Shown piece after piece: positions 15,117 to 24,720 of a stretch of DNA of 64,000 bases. Positions within the stretch are counted from its first letter, which is position 1. The number at the start of each line of letters is the position of its first letter. The stretch is from Ectobacillus sp042610425. Its GTDB lineage: Bacteria > Bacillota > Bacilli > Bacillales > Bacillaceae_G. The translations under genes were made by a program, and so were the position numbers. The stretch covers positions 434,001 to 498,000 of the forward strand of contig NZ_JBGJZM010000002.1 in assembly GCF_042610425.1 (NCBI RefSeq), read 5' to 3'. Under the pieces are notes generated by a model. The model searched no databases. It saw only the letters and a program-made list of their open reading frames with translations, and was not told where the DNA came from.

Positions 15117-18100
15117 TTATTGCCCAATGTCCTCGTGTTTTTCAATCGGTAGATTCCGATCAAACGGAAACCAGTTGGCCCGGCCGAATAGTTTTACCAT
15201 AACTGGAACAAAGAATGGTAAAAATACAAAGGCGTATAGAACCAAACCACCTAACACGATCGTTGCAATTTGCATTAGGGAAAGTACCCCAGATGGGAAC
15301 ATTGCCGCAAATGTTCCCCCTAAAATGAGAACAGCTGAGAAAATAACGGTTCCCATATTACGCATCGCAAGAAGCATCGCATCCTTCACTGGCATGCCTT
15401 TATTCTCGTTAAAACGGTCCATGAGGAAGATACTATAGTCAACCCCCAGTGCCATTAGAATAACAAACCCGAAAAATGGCATTGTCCAGTTCGTTCCATC
15501 ATAGCCAAGAATATTTACATAGATTAATTGATTAATAGCAAGCGATGAGTAGAAACATAACAAGAGCGAAACAAGTAAATACAACGGCATTACAAGAGAG
15601 CGAAGCAAAACAATTAATATAATCGCAATCCCGATTAGCATGTAAATAACCGTTTGTGTGTAGTCGCTGTTTGACGCAGATAGCATGTCGGATGAAATGG
15701 CTGAAACGCCGGTAATCCCTACTTTAGCATCCTTCAAATCTGTCCCTGCCAAACCACGATTGACTGCATCACGAATCGCACTTGTTGCTCCAATTGCTTC
15801 GTTGCTATACGGGTTGTATTTCACAACGACATCAATCTTTGCCACTTGCTTATCCTTCGATAAATATTTATCAAATACTTGACCAAAGTCACTGCTCTCA
15901 AGTGCAGCGCTAGGAATATAGAAACCTGTCATCTCCTTATCCGGAGCATTCGTTAAATCTCCTAAATAATTTTGTGCAGATTTCAGACCCGAGGAAATTT
16001 GACCAAGACCATCCGCCCCTTGACCGAGTCCCGATTGCAACTGTCCGAGCTGACTAGTTAAAGGAGCAAAGCCATTCTTCAGTTGCGTTTGACCATCAGT
16101 TATCTTGCCAAGGCCATCTGATAGCACAGGTAGACCGCCGATTACTTGATTTTGTCCATCTGCGAGCATCGCATTGCCGTTTTGCAGTTTACCAGCCCCT
16201 TGCGCGATCTGCTTCAGGCCGTTTACTAGATCATCTTGCTTTTTCAGAGAATCTTCCAGCTGCTTCTTCCCAACCGCTATACCTTCTTGTGCCGTATTCA
16301 AATTCTCATTTAACAATGTCATTCCAGCTGTCATTGCCTGCAAACCTTGTACCGAACTAGCTAGTCCTTGCACCGCCCCGCTGTATCGCGGATCACTAGC
16401 TAATAGTTGGTTCGTATCCGTGTTTTTATACTGTGCTCCGAGTGAATCGAGCAATGTTTTCGCTTGTCCAAGTCCGGATGACATAGACTGCAGATTGGTA
16501 GTCATACTTGCATAGTTATCATGAAGCTGCTGAAGTCCTGTTACAAGCTGATCGTACTGCGCAATCATTTGATCCGATTGACTCTTTGAATCTTGAATCT
16601 GCTGCGTGATCATTTCGAGATTCGCCTTTATCTCACCAGCACCCATAGATCCTTCTCGGATTTTTTGCTCAATTTGTATAAGCCCCGTTTGCACCTGACT
16701 AACGCCAGCTTGCAATTGCTTCGTTCCATCAATCAGCTGATCAATGCCTGATACTGCTGTAGTTAATTGCGGACCTGATGTGGCAAGCTGATCTTTTGCT
16801 TGATTTAAACCACCTTGAATTTGCGTAATCCCATCGGTACTTTTACCTACACCGTCTGAGAGCGATTTTGCTTGGTTCGTCACATAAAAATCTTTCAATG
16901 GATCACCAAGCGGACGGGTAACACTACGCACCTTTTCCACCGAAGGAAGCTTCGCAATTTCGCGGTTTACCTTTTCAATCGTAGCGAGCGCCTGCTGTGT
17001 ATCTAGCTTATCCTTACCTTCTATAATAACCTGAACCGGCATCACTTCCCCAGGTCCAAAGCTATCTGCAATCGTATTAAATCCCTTAACCGAACCGTAA
17101 CTTTCCCCAATTTCATTCAATGAATTAAATGATAGCTTACCATTATAGGTAAAAAGTAATGGGACGATGATCACAGCCACAACTAACAAAGCACGAAATG
17201 GCTTCGTAAGTGAGAATTGTCCAAAAGCGCCCATGATTTTACTATCCCCATGTCCCCCCACAGACTTGGATGGCCAAAATAGATGTGGACCAAGCAGGCG
17301 CATAAATAGCGGGACGACTGTTAGTAATGCAAGAAGTAATACGGCGATTCCTACAGCAACCCCTGTCGCCGATCTATATAACGAGAATTTAGACAAGGCG
17401 ATAGAGGAAAAACCAATTAAAACGGCTAGCGCACTAAAAAACACGGTTCTTCCTGCCGTTTGATACGTTTTGACAATGGCATCTCCTACGGTTTCATGCT
17501 TGGGTAGTTCTTCTTTAAAACGACTAAGAAGCAAAATGCAATAATCCGTACCAATTCCAAAAAGAACAGCTACCATGAAAATCTGCGTAAAGTTAGAGAG
17601 AGGAAAACTAAACCAATCTACAAGAAATGCAACAATCGCACTGCTGACTACATACGAAATACCCACCGTTAAGAGAGGGACAAGTGGTGCAACAACTGAG
17701 CGAAATACTAAAATAAGTACGAGTAGTATAAATACGACCGTAATCAATTCCGTCTTGTGCAAGCCATTTTGAGAGCTTATCACCACATCCTCATTGATAA
17801 AATCGTTTCCTGTAAAATAATGTTCGATTTTGGGATTTCCAACAACTTTCTCTAAATCACTGCGAATTTCAGCAACGGTTCGTTTTTTCGGATCGATTTC
17901 AATCGATGTAATCATCGTTTGATTGTCCTTTGAAATGACCTGTTTACGAATGTCTTCACTATCTCGGTAAGTCGTTAACGAGGTAATACCCAGCTTTTCT
18001 TTGTTCGTTTGCAGCGCATCAAGAACGTGATTGATTTCACGTTCATCCGTAGATGAAATACCCTGCTTATCATGAAATACGAGAATGATAGAATCCTTAT

Positions 18101-18296
18101 TGCTGTCTGCTGATTTATGACGATCTAAAATGCTTTTCGCAACCTGAGAGGAATAGGTATCTGGAATGGTAATATTCCCTTTGTCGCGAATAAGCTGCTC
18201 CATATTTGGCGCGAATATCAGCATCCCAGCCGTTAGAGCAATCCATAAAAGAAGCAATAACCATCTGAGTTTTAATATTGCTCTCATTTTTGTCAT
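15117..18296 (-). CDS. MMPL/RND-type exporter
   Basis: A 1059-residue membrane protein with two MMPL halves. Each half has one N-terminal helix, an extracytoplasmic region and a five-helix block; GIGTDYCILLLSRF (first half) and ALGVDYSIFLMDRF (second half) are the paired transmembrane motifs with the proton-relay Asp. Between them, about residues 470-800, is a long extracytoplasmic heptad-like region rich in Gly-Leu-x-Gln repeats (GLNQAKDQL, GLGQISSGL), probably coiled coil as in YhgE-type proteins. Downstream partner of a MarR regulator with overlapping start/stop, like ydgG-ydgH of B. subtilis. Probably exports lipophilic or toxic compounds; substrate unknown. The start could be 18296 or the in-frame ATG at 18287. 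Confidence 0.9.
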   Translation of the reverse strand: MTKMRAILKLRWLLLLLWIALTAGMLIFAPNMEQLIRDKGNITIPDTYSSQVAKSILDRHKSADSNKDSIILVFHDKQGISSTDEREINHVLDALQTNKEKLGITSLTTYRDSEDIRKQVISKDNQTMITSIEIDPKKRTVAEIRSDLEKVVGNPKIEHYFTGNDFINEDVVISSQNGLHKTELITVVFILLVLILVFRSVVAPLVPLLTVGISYVVSSAIVAFLVDWFSFPLSNFTQIFMVAVLFGIGTDYCILLLSRFKEELPKHETVGDAIVKTYQTAGRTVFFSALAVLIGFSSIALSKFSLYRSATGVAVGIAVLLLALLTVVPLFMRLLGPHLFWPSKSVGGHGDSKIMGAFGQFSLTKPFRALLVVAVIIVPLLFTYNGKLSFNSLNEIGESYGSVKGFNTIADSFGPGEVMPVQVIIEGKDKLDTQQALATIEKVNREIAKLPSVEKVRSVTRPLGDPLKDFYVTNQAKSLSDGVGKSTDGITQIQGGLNQAKDQLATSGPQLTTAVSGIDQLIDGTKQLQAGVSQVQTGLIQIEQKIREGSMGAGEIKANLEMITQQIQDSKSQSDQMIAQYDQLVTGLQQLHDNYASMTTNLQSMSSGLGQAKTLLDSLGAQYKNTDTNQLLASDPRYSGAVQGLASSVQGLQAMTAGMTLLNENLNTAQEGIAVGKKQLEDSLKKQDDLVNGLKQIAQGAGKLQNGNAMLADGQNQVIGGLPVLSDGLGKITDGQTQLKNGFAPLTSQLGQLQSGLGQGADGLGQISSGLKSAQNYLGDLTNAPDKEMTGFYIPSAALESSDFGQVFDKYLSKDKQVAKIDVVVKYNPYSNEAIGATSAIRDAVNRGLAGTDLKDAKVGITGVSAISSDMLSASNSDYTQTVIYMLIGIAIILIVLLRSLVMPLYLLVSLLLCFYSSLAINQLIYVNILGYDGTNWTMPFFGFVILMALGVDYSIFLMDRFNENKGMPVKDAMLLAMRNMGTVIFSAVLILGGTFAAMFPSGVLSLMQIATIVLGGLVLYAFVFLPFFVPVMVKLFGRANWFPFDRNLPIEKHEDIGQ

Positions 18297-18742
18297 TTAC
18301 CTTCCTTTTCGTTAATAATTCTCCATATTTTTTCATACGTACGAATGAATTGCTCGACTTCATCCTCTTCCAGTTCCTCTAAATACGAATGAACAAACAA
18401 CCGTAAGTTTTCTTCGACGACAACTAAGACTTGCTCTGCTTCTGCGGTCGCTTGTAACAGGACCACCCGTCTATCGCTTGGGTTTGCAATTCGTTCAACG
18501 TATCCCTTCGCAACGAGGCGATCAATCATTGCCGTTGTTGCACTTCGATTCACACAATTATACTCAGCCACAGTACTGGCTGGGCACGGTCCATATTGGC
18601 CAATGTGACGAAGTGTTCCATATTGTTCTAATGTAATATCACCTGAAAGTCGTTCCGTAAGAATTGCACCCAGTTTTTTATTTGCGAAAATAAACACTTC
18701 TTCGTATCTACGAATCAGGCTATCTAGTTTTCTTTCGTCCAT
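18293..18742 (-). CDS. MarR family transcriptional regulator
   Basis: A 149-residue winged-helix repressor. The helix-turn-helix is TVAEYNCVNRSATTAMIDRL (about residues 50-69), followed by the wing AKGYVERIANPSDRRVV with the conserved D-x-R. The frame is open to 18784, but that upstream part would overlap the operator; ATG 18742 has AAGGAGGG four bases upstream. Its stop overlaps the MMPL exporter start. A 39-bp palindrome just upstream and covering the predicted transcription start strongly suggests autoregulation of the pair, relieved by a ligand that the pump exports. Confidence 0.9.
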   Translation of the reverse strand: MDERKLDSLIRRYEEVFIFANKKLGAILTERLSGDITLEQYGTLRHIGQYGPCPASTVAEYNCVNRSATTAMIDRLVAKGYVERIANPSDRRVVLLQATAEAEQVLVVVEENLRLFVHSYLEELEEDEVEQFIRTYEKIWRIINEKEGK

Positions 18743-18782
18743 CGTACCCTCCTTTTTGTAGCTTTTCTCTTTAACTAAGTTC

Positions 18783-18821
18783 ACTTGTCGAATAGTTCAA
18801 TTCATGAACTATTCGACAAGT
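18783..18821. promoter_or_regulatory. Operator palindrome for the MarR regulator
   Basis: A perfect 17-bp inverted repeat (ACTTGTCGAATAGTTCA and its complement) separated by five bases, immediately downstream of the -10 box and covering the predicted transcription start. It lacks a T tail, so it is an operator rather than a terminator. Confidence 0.8.
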
Positions 18822-18823
18822 AA

Positions 18824-18852
18824 AGTATAAACATCGTTTGCATTTTTTTCAA
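18824..18852 (-). promoter_or_regulatory. SigA promoter of the MarR-MMPL operon
   Basis: On the minus strand TTGAAA (18847-18852) and TATACT (18824-18829) are spaced 17 bp, directly upstream of the palindromic operator. Confidence 0.7.
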
Positions 18853-18855
18853 TCC

Positions 18856-19968
18856 TTATGACTTGTTTTGAAGCCATGTAATGATTTGATCTTGAAAACG
18901 ATGTGTTTCAGTTACTCCTGCCATATGACCTTGCTCGCTCGCAAATGAGTAGAAGGATGCTTGTTTGCCAAGTTGCTGCAGCGTTTGAATGGTTTGCTCA
19001 CTGAATGCTGCTGGCTGTAATAAATCCTGTATACACGATATGAGCAATACGCTTGCTGTGATGCGCTGTAACGTCGATTTCATAGATGTATATCCGCGCG
19101 AAATATCATAATGCATAGTCGCTCTACATGTATAAAGCCAATGATTGGCATCGCAGATAGGTATACTAACACGGACTCGTTCATCCATATCTGTTTCATA
19201 GGAAGCCTGCGCGCCTAGCGTTTGAAAAAGCATTGCTTCCTGTCTACGTCGAGGGAAAGCCGTTTCATACCAAATCGGGGAATAAGCCTCTGCTTGCATC
19301 ATCTGCATGGCTAGGGAGAGCCCCTCTACAGGTTCACATCGCCCATAATAATCGCCGTTATTCCAGTTCGAATCTAACATAATAGCACGCATGCCATGTT
19401 GCAATGCACTAAAGGAAGTCCGAATTGGATTCTGTGCATTCGTAATCACCCCAATGCATCGCTGTATCATTTCTGGATACATGACAGCCCATAATAGTGC
19501 AATCATTCCACCAGCGGAAGGACCAATCACTGCATGAAGCTTTGTAATACCTAGAGAATGTAATAACTCCTTTTGAATACGAACGATATCCTGAAATGAA
19601 AAAGAGGGAAAGCTAGTACCATATGGCTTTCCAGTATGAGGGTTAATGGTTGCCGGACCTGTTGTCGTGACTAAGGGGTTCTTCGCTTGTACATTGCACA
19701 AATGATCCATGCAAATAACAAAAAACTTATTTGTGTCAATTGCCTTATTCTCTCCAATTAGCTCATCCCACCACCCTGGTTGTTCATCCTCTTCCCTATA
19801 TCTTCCTGCAGCATGGCTCGTAGCACTAAAATAATGACTCACAAGAATCACATTATCTTTCGCTGCATTACAAACGCCATACGTTTCATAGCCAAGTTCA
19901 ACGGGGATACACATTCCATTCTCAAAGCAATAGCTTGGTAAAGAAAAAACACGCTTCGTTACAAGCAT
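18856..19968 (-). CDS. MetX-like alpha/beta hydrolase
   Basis: A 370-residue alpha/beta-hydrolase of the homoserine acetyltransferase (MetX) superfamily. Family stretches such as PGWWDELIGENKAIDTNKFFV, TGPATINPHTGKPYG and the nucleophile elbow GPSAGGMIALLWA are present; a late Asp (CIQDLLQPA) and His (EQGHMAG) complete a triad. True MetX proteins have GGSMGG at the elbow and a different active-site tunnel, so homoserine may not be the substrate. The ATG at 19968, eight bases after GAGAGG, is preferred over longer starts reaching 20046. metA at 11174 already provides homoserine acylation, so this is probably a paralog with another acyl-transfer or hydrolase role. Confidence 0.8.
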   Translation of the reverse strand: MLVTKRVFSLPSYCFENGMCIPVELGYETYGVCNAAKDNVILVSHYFSATSHAAGRYREEDEQPGWWDELIGENKAIDTNKFFVICMDHLCNVQAKNPLVTTTGPATINPHTGKPYGTSFPSFSFQDIVRIQKELLHSLGITKLHAVIGPSAGGMIALLWAVMYPEMIQRCIGVITNAQNPIRTSFSALQHGMRAIMLDSNWNNGDYYGRCEPVEGLSLAMQMMQAEAYSPIWYETAFPRRRQEAMLFQTLGAQASYETDMDERVRVSIPICDANHWLYTCRATMHYDISRGYTSMKSTLQRITASVLLISCIQDLLQPAAFSEQTIQTLQQLGKQASFYSFASEQGHMAGVTETHRFQDQIITWLQNKS

Positions 19969-20078
19969 TTGTACCATCCTCTCTCTCAGGCTTGAAGTAA
20001 TACTATCTCTTTTGTACCATTCATCTTTACAGGATTGCAATAACATTTATTCCATAAATGTTATTTTTTTCATAAAAA

Positions 20079-20107
20079 AAGAACCGAGGATTTATCCCTT
20101 GGTTCTT
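20079..20107 (-). terminator. Terminator after the luciferase-like oxidoreductase gene
   Basis: AAGAACC / GGTTCTT stem with partial extension (CCGAGG / CCCTTGG), followed by a run of T on the minus strand. Confidence 0.75.
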
Positions 20108-20117
20108 CTGCCTATCT

Positions 20118-21119
20118 TTATAAGTTAAACGCTTCTGCCAATAAACGATAAGACTTCAGCTTTGCCTCAAAATCATATGTGATCGTAACGATCATAAATT
20201 CTTCTGTATTATATTCTTCGCTTAAATCTAGAATACGTTGCTTCACTTGATTTGGATTTCCAACAATCATACGATTGCGATTTTCGCGAATTCGCAACCG
20301 ATCATACGGTGTATAGGGATAATTCATTGCCTCTTCAACAGAAGGGGTACCAGCAGATCGTTTTCCCTGTTCTAATTTAAGTATGGATAAATCTAAGCTC
20401 GATGCGACCTTATTTGCCTCTTCCTCCGTCTCTTGGCAAATCACGAAAATAGCAACCATTGATTTCGGTTTATCTAGTAAAACCGACGGCCGAAAGACCT
20501 CTTGATATCGCTTCACTACACGTGAACCGCCCTCACCATTAATAAACTGAGCAAATACGAATGCAGCGCCGCGCGTAGCTGCAATCATCGCACTTTCCCC
20601 ACTCGAACCAAGAAGCCATACTTCAGGAATAGTAGGAACGACAGGCGTTGCCTGCAATCCAGCATATTTATAATCATCTGATGAGGAACCCGAAACATAA
20701 TGAACAAAATCATCTATTTGCTCGGGATACCGATCTATCGTATATACTTTCCCTTCCTGCAGTGCCCGTGTTGCAATAGGCATCCCGCCAGGAGCACGAC
20801 CAAACCCAGCATCTATCCGGCCTGGATACAATCCTTCTAACAAACGAAAATTTTCTGCAACCTTATAGGCGCTATAATGCGGTAGCATCACACCACCGGA
20901 CCCAATCCGAATCTGGGATGTTTTCGCTGCTAGATGAGCCATTACTATTTCAGGGCTAGAGCCTGCTAGCCTGTTCGTATTATGATGTTCAGAAACCCAA
21001 AATCGCTTATATCCTAACTTTTCTGCCTCCTGCACAAGCAAAGCCGTGTTAGCCAATGCTTCCACCGCATTACTCCCCTCAGGAATTGGCGATTGATCTA
21101 AAATACTTAATGTAATCAT
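20118..21119 (-). CDS. Luciferase-like (LLM) flavin-dependent monooxygenase
   Basis: A 333-residue TIM-barrel flavoprotein of the group 1 luciferase-like subfamily. The opening LSILDQSPIPEG, the FWVSEHHNTNRLAGSSPEI block, SQIRIGSGGVMLPHY, and RIDAGFGRAPGG are hallmarks; WLLGSSGESA marks the FMN phosphate site. Such enzymes use FMNH2 supplied by a separate reductase and oxidise small organic molecules; natural substrates are mostly unknown. Monocistronic, starting at ATG 21119 five bases after GAGAGGTG, with its own terminator. Confidence 0.9.
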   Translation of the reverse strand: MITLSILDQSPIPEGSNAVEALANTALLVQEAEKLGYKRFWVSEHHNTNRLAGSSPEIVMAHLAAKTSQIRIGSGGVMLPHYSAYKVAENFRLLEGLYPGRIDAGFGRAPGGMPIATRALQEGKVYTIDRYPEQIDDFVHYVSGSSSDDYKYAGLQATPVVPTIPEVWLLGSSGESAMIAATRGAAFVFAQFINGEGGSRVVKRYQEVFRPSVLLDKPKSMVAIFVICQETEEEANKVASSLDLSILKLEQGKRSAGTPSVEEAMNYPYTPYDRLRIRENRNRMIVGNPNQVKQRILDLSEEYNTEEFMIVTITYDFEAKLKSYRLLAEAFNL

Positions 21120-21192
21120 CGTAGCACCTCTCTTTCATTGGTTTGTATTATAAGGTGCTACGTTCCAATAGGCGAGAAAAGTGCTTACGATA

Positions 21193-22245
21193 TTACAGCA
21201 TACTCACCCTATTTCTTCCAAGATGCTTGGAGAAATACAAAGCTTCATCCGCTTTTCGAATAAACTCATCCGAGGAATTCAAGTATACAGAAGCCCCTAT
21301 TGAAATCGTTACAGAAATCGTCGTCTCATCGGGAAGAACAAAACGATGCCGCTGCACCGCACTTCTTATCTTTTCTCCAATTTCCATCGCTGTAACGAGC
21401 GTACAGTTAGGGAGTAGAAGAGAGAACTCTTCCCCGCCCTTACGAAAGGCTAAATTTGAAATCGCATGTTCCTTTAAAACAGTAGCAATTTGCTGCAAAA
21501 CCGCATCCCCAGCTGGATGGCCATAAGTATCATTAACCTTTTTAAAATGATCAATATCTAACATAAGAAGAGAAAGAGCCTCCCCTCTTTCTTCACTTTG
21601 CTGAATGGATTGATTTAATAAAATATCAAATTGGCGGACATTTAACAATCCTGTTAAAAAGTCAACAGTTGCTTGTTTTTCCATAAACCGAGACATTCCA
21701 TTCGATTGATCGACGTATGTAATACTTACATACGCAATATAGGCTGTGACCATAAATGCAGCACAATACATGATATAAATGGTTATGTTTAACGTCATAA
21801 ATACTAGCGTAATACAGGCCATCACCATACAAAACAGCGTAAGCCAAATCCATCTTTTCGTCCATGAAGACACATAGTTTAAGATAATAGAACAGCCCAG
21901 TCCTACAACAAGGACACTAACAGCAGCTAAGGTACTAATCACCGACGAGGTTTGAAATAAAACGAGCCGTGACACGCTTATAATAATAGCCGCAACTGCA
22001 ATAGAAAGAGGCCCCCCTGCAATGGCAGCGATAATAATAGCTAAATGGCGTAAATCGAGAATAAAGTTATTCATCTGCAAACTATATTTCATTAGGATAA
22101 TCCCTAATATACCTGTAATAACACCAACCAATAACTTACCTCGCAATGATATCGAATCATGCAATGTTCTATCTTTAAATACTTGCCCCACTACAAATAT
22201 AAATGAAAGTAGAATCGTTATATTAATAAAAACATTACTAAGCAT
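21193..22245 (-). CDS. Membrane diguanylate cyclase (LytS-type 5TM sensor + GGDEF)
   Basis: A 350-residue enzyme making cyclic di-GMP. Residues 1-185 hold about six membrane helices and resemble the 5TMR-LYT sensor module (LRHLAIIIAAIAGGPLSIAVA is its signature). Residues about 195-350 are a GGDEF domain: DHFKKVNDTYGHPAGDAVL for substrate and metal binding and GGEEF as the active-site signature. The RxxD inhibitory site expected eight residues before GGEEF is missing (AISN in its place), so product inhibition is probably weak. Start ATG 22245 with AAAGGCG upstream. Possible effectors in the window include the cellulose-synthase-like enzyme at 42988. Confidence 0.92.
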   Translation of the reverse strand: MLSNVFINITILLSFIFVVGQVFKDRTLHDSISLRGKLLVGVITGILGIILMKYSLQMNNFILDLRHLAIIIAAIAGGPLSIAVAAIIISVSRLVLFQTSSVISTLAAVSVLVVGLGCSIILNYVSSWTKRWIWLTLFCMVMACITLVFMTLNITIYIMYCAAFMVTAYIAYVSITYVDQSNGMSRFMEKQATVDFLTGLLNVRQFDILLNQSIQQSEERGEALSLLMLDIDHFKKVNDTYGHPAGDAVLQQIATVLKEHAISNLAFRKGGEEFSLLLPNCTLVTAMEIGEKIRSAVQRHRFVLPDETTISVTISIGASVYLNSSDEFIRKADEALYFSKHLGRNRVSML

Positions 22246-22406
22246 AAAATAGCGCCTTTCTATTTCCTAATAACTTTAAAAAACATATCCTATAATATTG
22301 TACTATATAGGTTTTAAAGTGAATATAACATCTATGTAGATATATTGAAAACTAAGAAGGCCTTCCATCATTACTATATGGGGAGCAAAATCGCCACAAA
22401 ATAAAA

Positions 22407-22439
22407 AAAACATCCGACCCTCAAAAGGTCGGATGTTTT
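22407..22439 (-). terminator. Terminator of the cstA operon
   Basis: AAAACATCCGACC / GGTCGGATGTTTT, a 13-bp stem with a 7-nt loop and T tract on the minus strand, right after the small YbdD-like gene. Confidence 0.9.
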
Positions 22440-22448
22440 CAATTAGTT

Positions 22449-22652
22449 TTAACAACATCGTGTTATATTTCCATTTTTTCCATCAAACTTTGCTCGTTGT
22501 ACTTCGTCAAAGAATGCCCGCTCCGATAAAATTGGTTGCCCCGCGGCCTGTTCCTTCATATAAGCTACATATTTCTCATAGCTTGGCACACCTACCAATA
22601 AAGAAATGAACTCTTTTCGGCATTTCATAATCTTTGCTAAAGTATTACGCAT
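22449..22652 (-). CDS. YbdD/YjiX family small protein (CstA partner)
   Basis: A 67-residue protein with the family pattern: LLVGVPSYEKYVAYMKEQ, then a Pro-x-Leu-Ser-x-x-x-Phe-Phe segment and a C-terminal double cysteine (TRCC). In enterobacteria the YbdD/YjiX protein is encoded immediately after cstA or btsT and is needed for full peptide/pyruvate uptake. The frame is open further upstream, but ATG 22652 gives the family length and overlaps the last codons of cstA by eight bases, a translational-coupling arrangement. Confidence 0.85.
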   Translation of the reverse strand: MRNTLAKIMKCRKEFISLLVGVPSYEKYVAYMKEQAAGQPILSERAFFDEVQRAKFDGKNGNITRCC

Positions 22653-24720
22653 AATTGCGCACCTCTTCATCTTTACGAGAAACATAAGGAGATTCCTTAA
22701 GTTCAATTTTCTTATTTTGTAAAATTTGAATCCAAAGTCTGATTGCAGGAATAAGTACGGCAATTACTACAATCATGAAAAGAGCGGTTAACCCAGCATC
22801 GACATAATCATTAGTGATAATTTGATGCATTTGATTCACATTTTTTGCAGGTGCTAATATTTTCCCATTGTTTAAAGCATTTTGGAAAACCTTTGCATGT
22901 GATAAGAATCCAATTTTTGCATCGCTACTAAATAGCTTTTGAAAGCCTGCTGTCATCGTTACGATGAGAACAAACGTCGTTGGAAGTAGCGTAACCCATA
23001 CGTACGCTTTCTTACCCATTTTGAATAGAATCGTACTTCCGACAACAAGTGCAATACCAGCAAGCATTTGATTGGCAATTCCAAATAACGGCCATAGTGT
23101 ATTGATGCCTCCGAGCGGATCAATTACACCTTGGTATAAGAAATATCCCCAACCTAATACACAAAGAGTTGTTGCAACAATGTTTGCAAATGTAGAATCT
23201 GTTTTTCCTAACGGCTTGTACACTTGACCAAGTACATCTTGTATCATAAAGCGACCCACACGAGTCCCTGCATCAATTGTAGTCAAAATAAACAAAGCTT
23301 CGAAAAGAATTGCAAAGTGGTACCAAAATCCCATAAGCATTTTACCGCCGGCAACGTTACTGAATATATAAGCCATCCCAATAGCTAACGTTGGGGCCCC
23401 GCCTGTACGAGAAAGAATCGTTTGTTCGCCTACATCCTTCGCTAATGTTTGTAAATAATCAGGAGTAACAACAAATCCCCACGAACTAATTGTTTTTGCC
23501 GCTTGTGCAACATCTGTACCAATAACAGCTGGTGCAGAATTGATTGCAAAATACGTTCCAGGTGTAAGCACAGTCGCAGCAATCATCGCCATGATTGCAA
23601 CGAGTGATTCTGTCAACATCGCACCGTATCCAATTGCACGGGCATGACTTTCTCGTTCAATCATTTTTGGTGTCGTTCCAGATGAAACGAGAGCATGGAA
23701 TCCTGAAATTGATCCGCATGCGATTGTTATAAATAAGAACGGAAAAAGATTCCCCGAAAATACAGGACCTGTTCCATCGATGAATTTCGTTATTGCTGGC
23801 ATGTGTAAGCTTGGTCCAACGAAGATAATGCCGATTGCTAATCCAACAATTGTACCAATTTTTAAAAATGTACTTAAATAATCACGTGGTGCAAGCAATA
23901 GCCATACTGGCATTGCAGATGCGATAAATCCATATACAATTAACATAATTGCAATTGTTTCACCTTTAAATGTAAATAGCTTCGCAATTTCTGGTGTTTG
24001 TGCAACGTACTGTCCAAATATAAGGGAAAGAATAAGAAGTACGATACCAATAGCTGAAGCCTCTCCTACACGTCCTGGGCGAATATAACGCATGTACACA
24101 CCCATAAGTAGTGCAATTGGAATGGTCGCAGCAATCGTAAACATACCCCATGGACTACCAACTAGAGCTTTTACTACAACGAGTGCTAATACTGCTAATA
24201 ATATAATCATAATACCGAGAATACCGATCATAGCAATAAGTCCAGTTTTAGGTCCGATTTCATCCTTAATAATTTCTCCAAGCGATTTTCCGTTACGACG
24301 AATAGATGCAAACAAAATGATAAAATCCTGTACTGCTCCTGCTACTACTACTCCGACAATAATCCAAATGGTCCCTGGTAAATATCCCATTTGTGCTGCA
24401 AGAATCGGGCCTACAAGAGGACCTGCACCTGCAATAGCTGCAAAGTGATGTCCAAATAACACCCATTTATTAGTCGGAACATAATCTTTCCCATCGTTTA
24501 AAAGCTCTGAAGGTGTTTTGCGATTATCATCTAATCCAAAGACCTTTTGTGAAATAAACTTACTATAGAAGCGATAAGCAACTGCATAAACAGAAACTGC
24601 TGCAACTAACAACCAAATCGCATTAACTGATTCCCCGCGACTTAATCCCAATACAGCAAATCCAGCAGCTCCTAGTGCGGATATAACTCCCCAAAGCAAA
24701 ACCGACTTTAACCCTTTCAC
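22645..24720 (-). CDS. cstA: CstA family pyruvate/peptide transporter
   Basis: A 691-residue polytopic membrane protein with about 16-18 helices. Diagnostic segments include the GHHFAAIAGAGPLVGP stretch near residue 108, the ARGLGWEKS-equivalent region, SGFHALVSSGTTPKMI near 345, and TTIDAGTRVGRFMIQD near 495. CstA proteins import pyruvate and possibly peptides when preferred carbon is exhausted. It starts at GTG 24720, seven bases after GGAGGG. Located downstream of a LytTR regulator and coupled to a YbdD-like partner, a layout also used by pyruvate-responsive LytS/LytT-type systems. Confidence 0.93.
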   Translation of the reverse strand: MKGLKSVLLWGVISALGAAGFAVLGLSRGESVNAIWLLVAAVSVYAVAYRFYSKFISQKVFGLDDNRKTPSELLNDGKDYVPTNKWVLFGHHFAAIAGAGPLVGPILAAQMGYLPGTIWIIVGVVVAGAVQDFIILFASIRRNGKSLGEIIKDEIGPKTGLIAMIGILGIMIILLAVLALVVVKALVGSPWGMFTIAATIPIALLMGVYMRYIRPGRVGEASAIGIVLLILSLIFGQYVAQTPEIAKLFTFKGETIAIMLIVYGFIASAMPVWLLLAPRDYLSTFLKIGTIVGLAIGIIFVGPSLHMPAITKFIDGTGPVFSGNLFPFLFITIACGSISGFHALVSSGTTPKMIERESHARAIGYGAMLTESLVAIMAMIAATVLTPGTYFAINSAPAVIGTDVAQAAKTISSWGFVVTPDYLQTLAKDVGEQTILSRTGGAPTLAIGMAYIFSNVAGGKMLMGFWYHFAILFEALFILTTIDAGTRVGRFMIQDVLGQVYKPLGKTDSTFANIVATTLCVLGWGYFLYQGVIDPLGGINTLWPLFGIANQMLAGIALVVGSTILFKMGKKAYVWVTLLPTTFVLIVTMTAGFQKLFSSDAKIGFLSHAKVFQNALNNGKILAPAKNVNQMHQIITNDYVDAGLTALFMIVVIAVLIPAIRLWIQILQNKKIELKESPYVSRKDEEVRNYA

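Noticed and set aside
14825..15202. Frames of 70-125 codons over the second repeat array
   Set aside because: Same explanation; they also run into the terminator and the MMPL gene on the other strand.
20041..20063. Inverted repeat AACATTTAT / ATAAATGTT followed by T run on the plus strand
   Set aside because: Very AT-rich and no plus-strand transcript ends here; probably chance.
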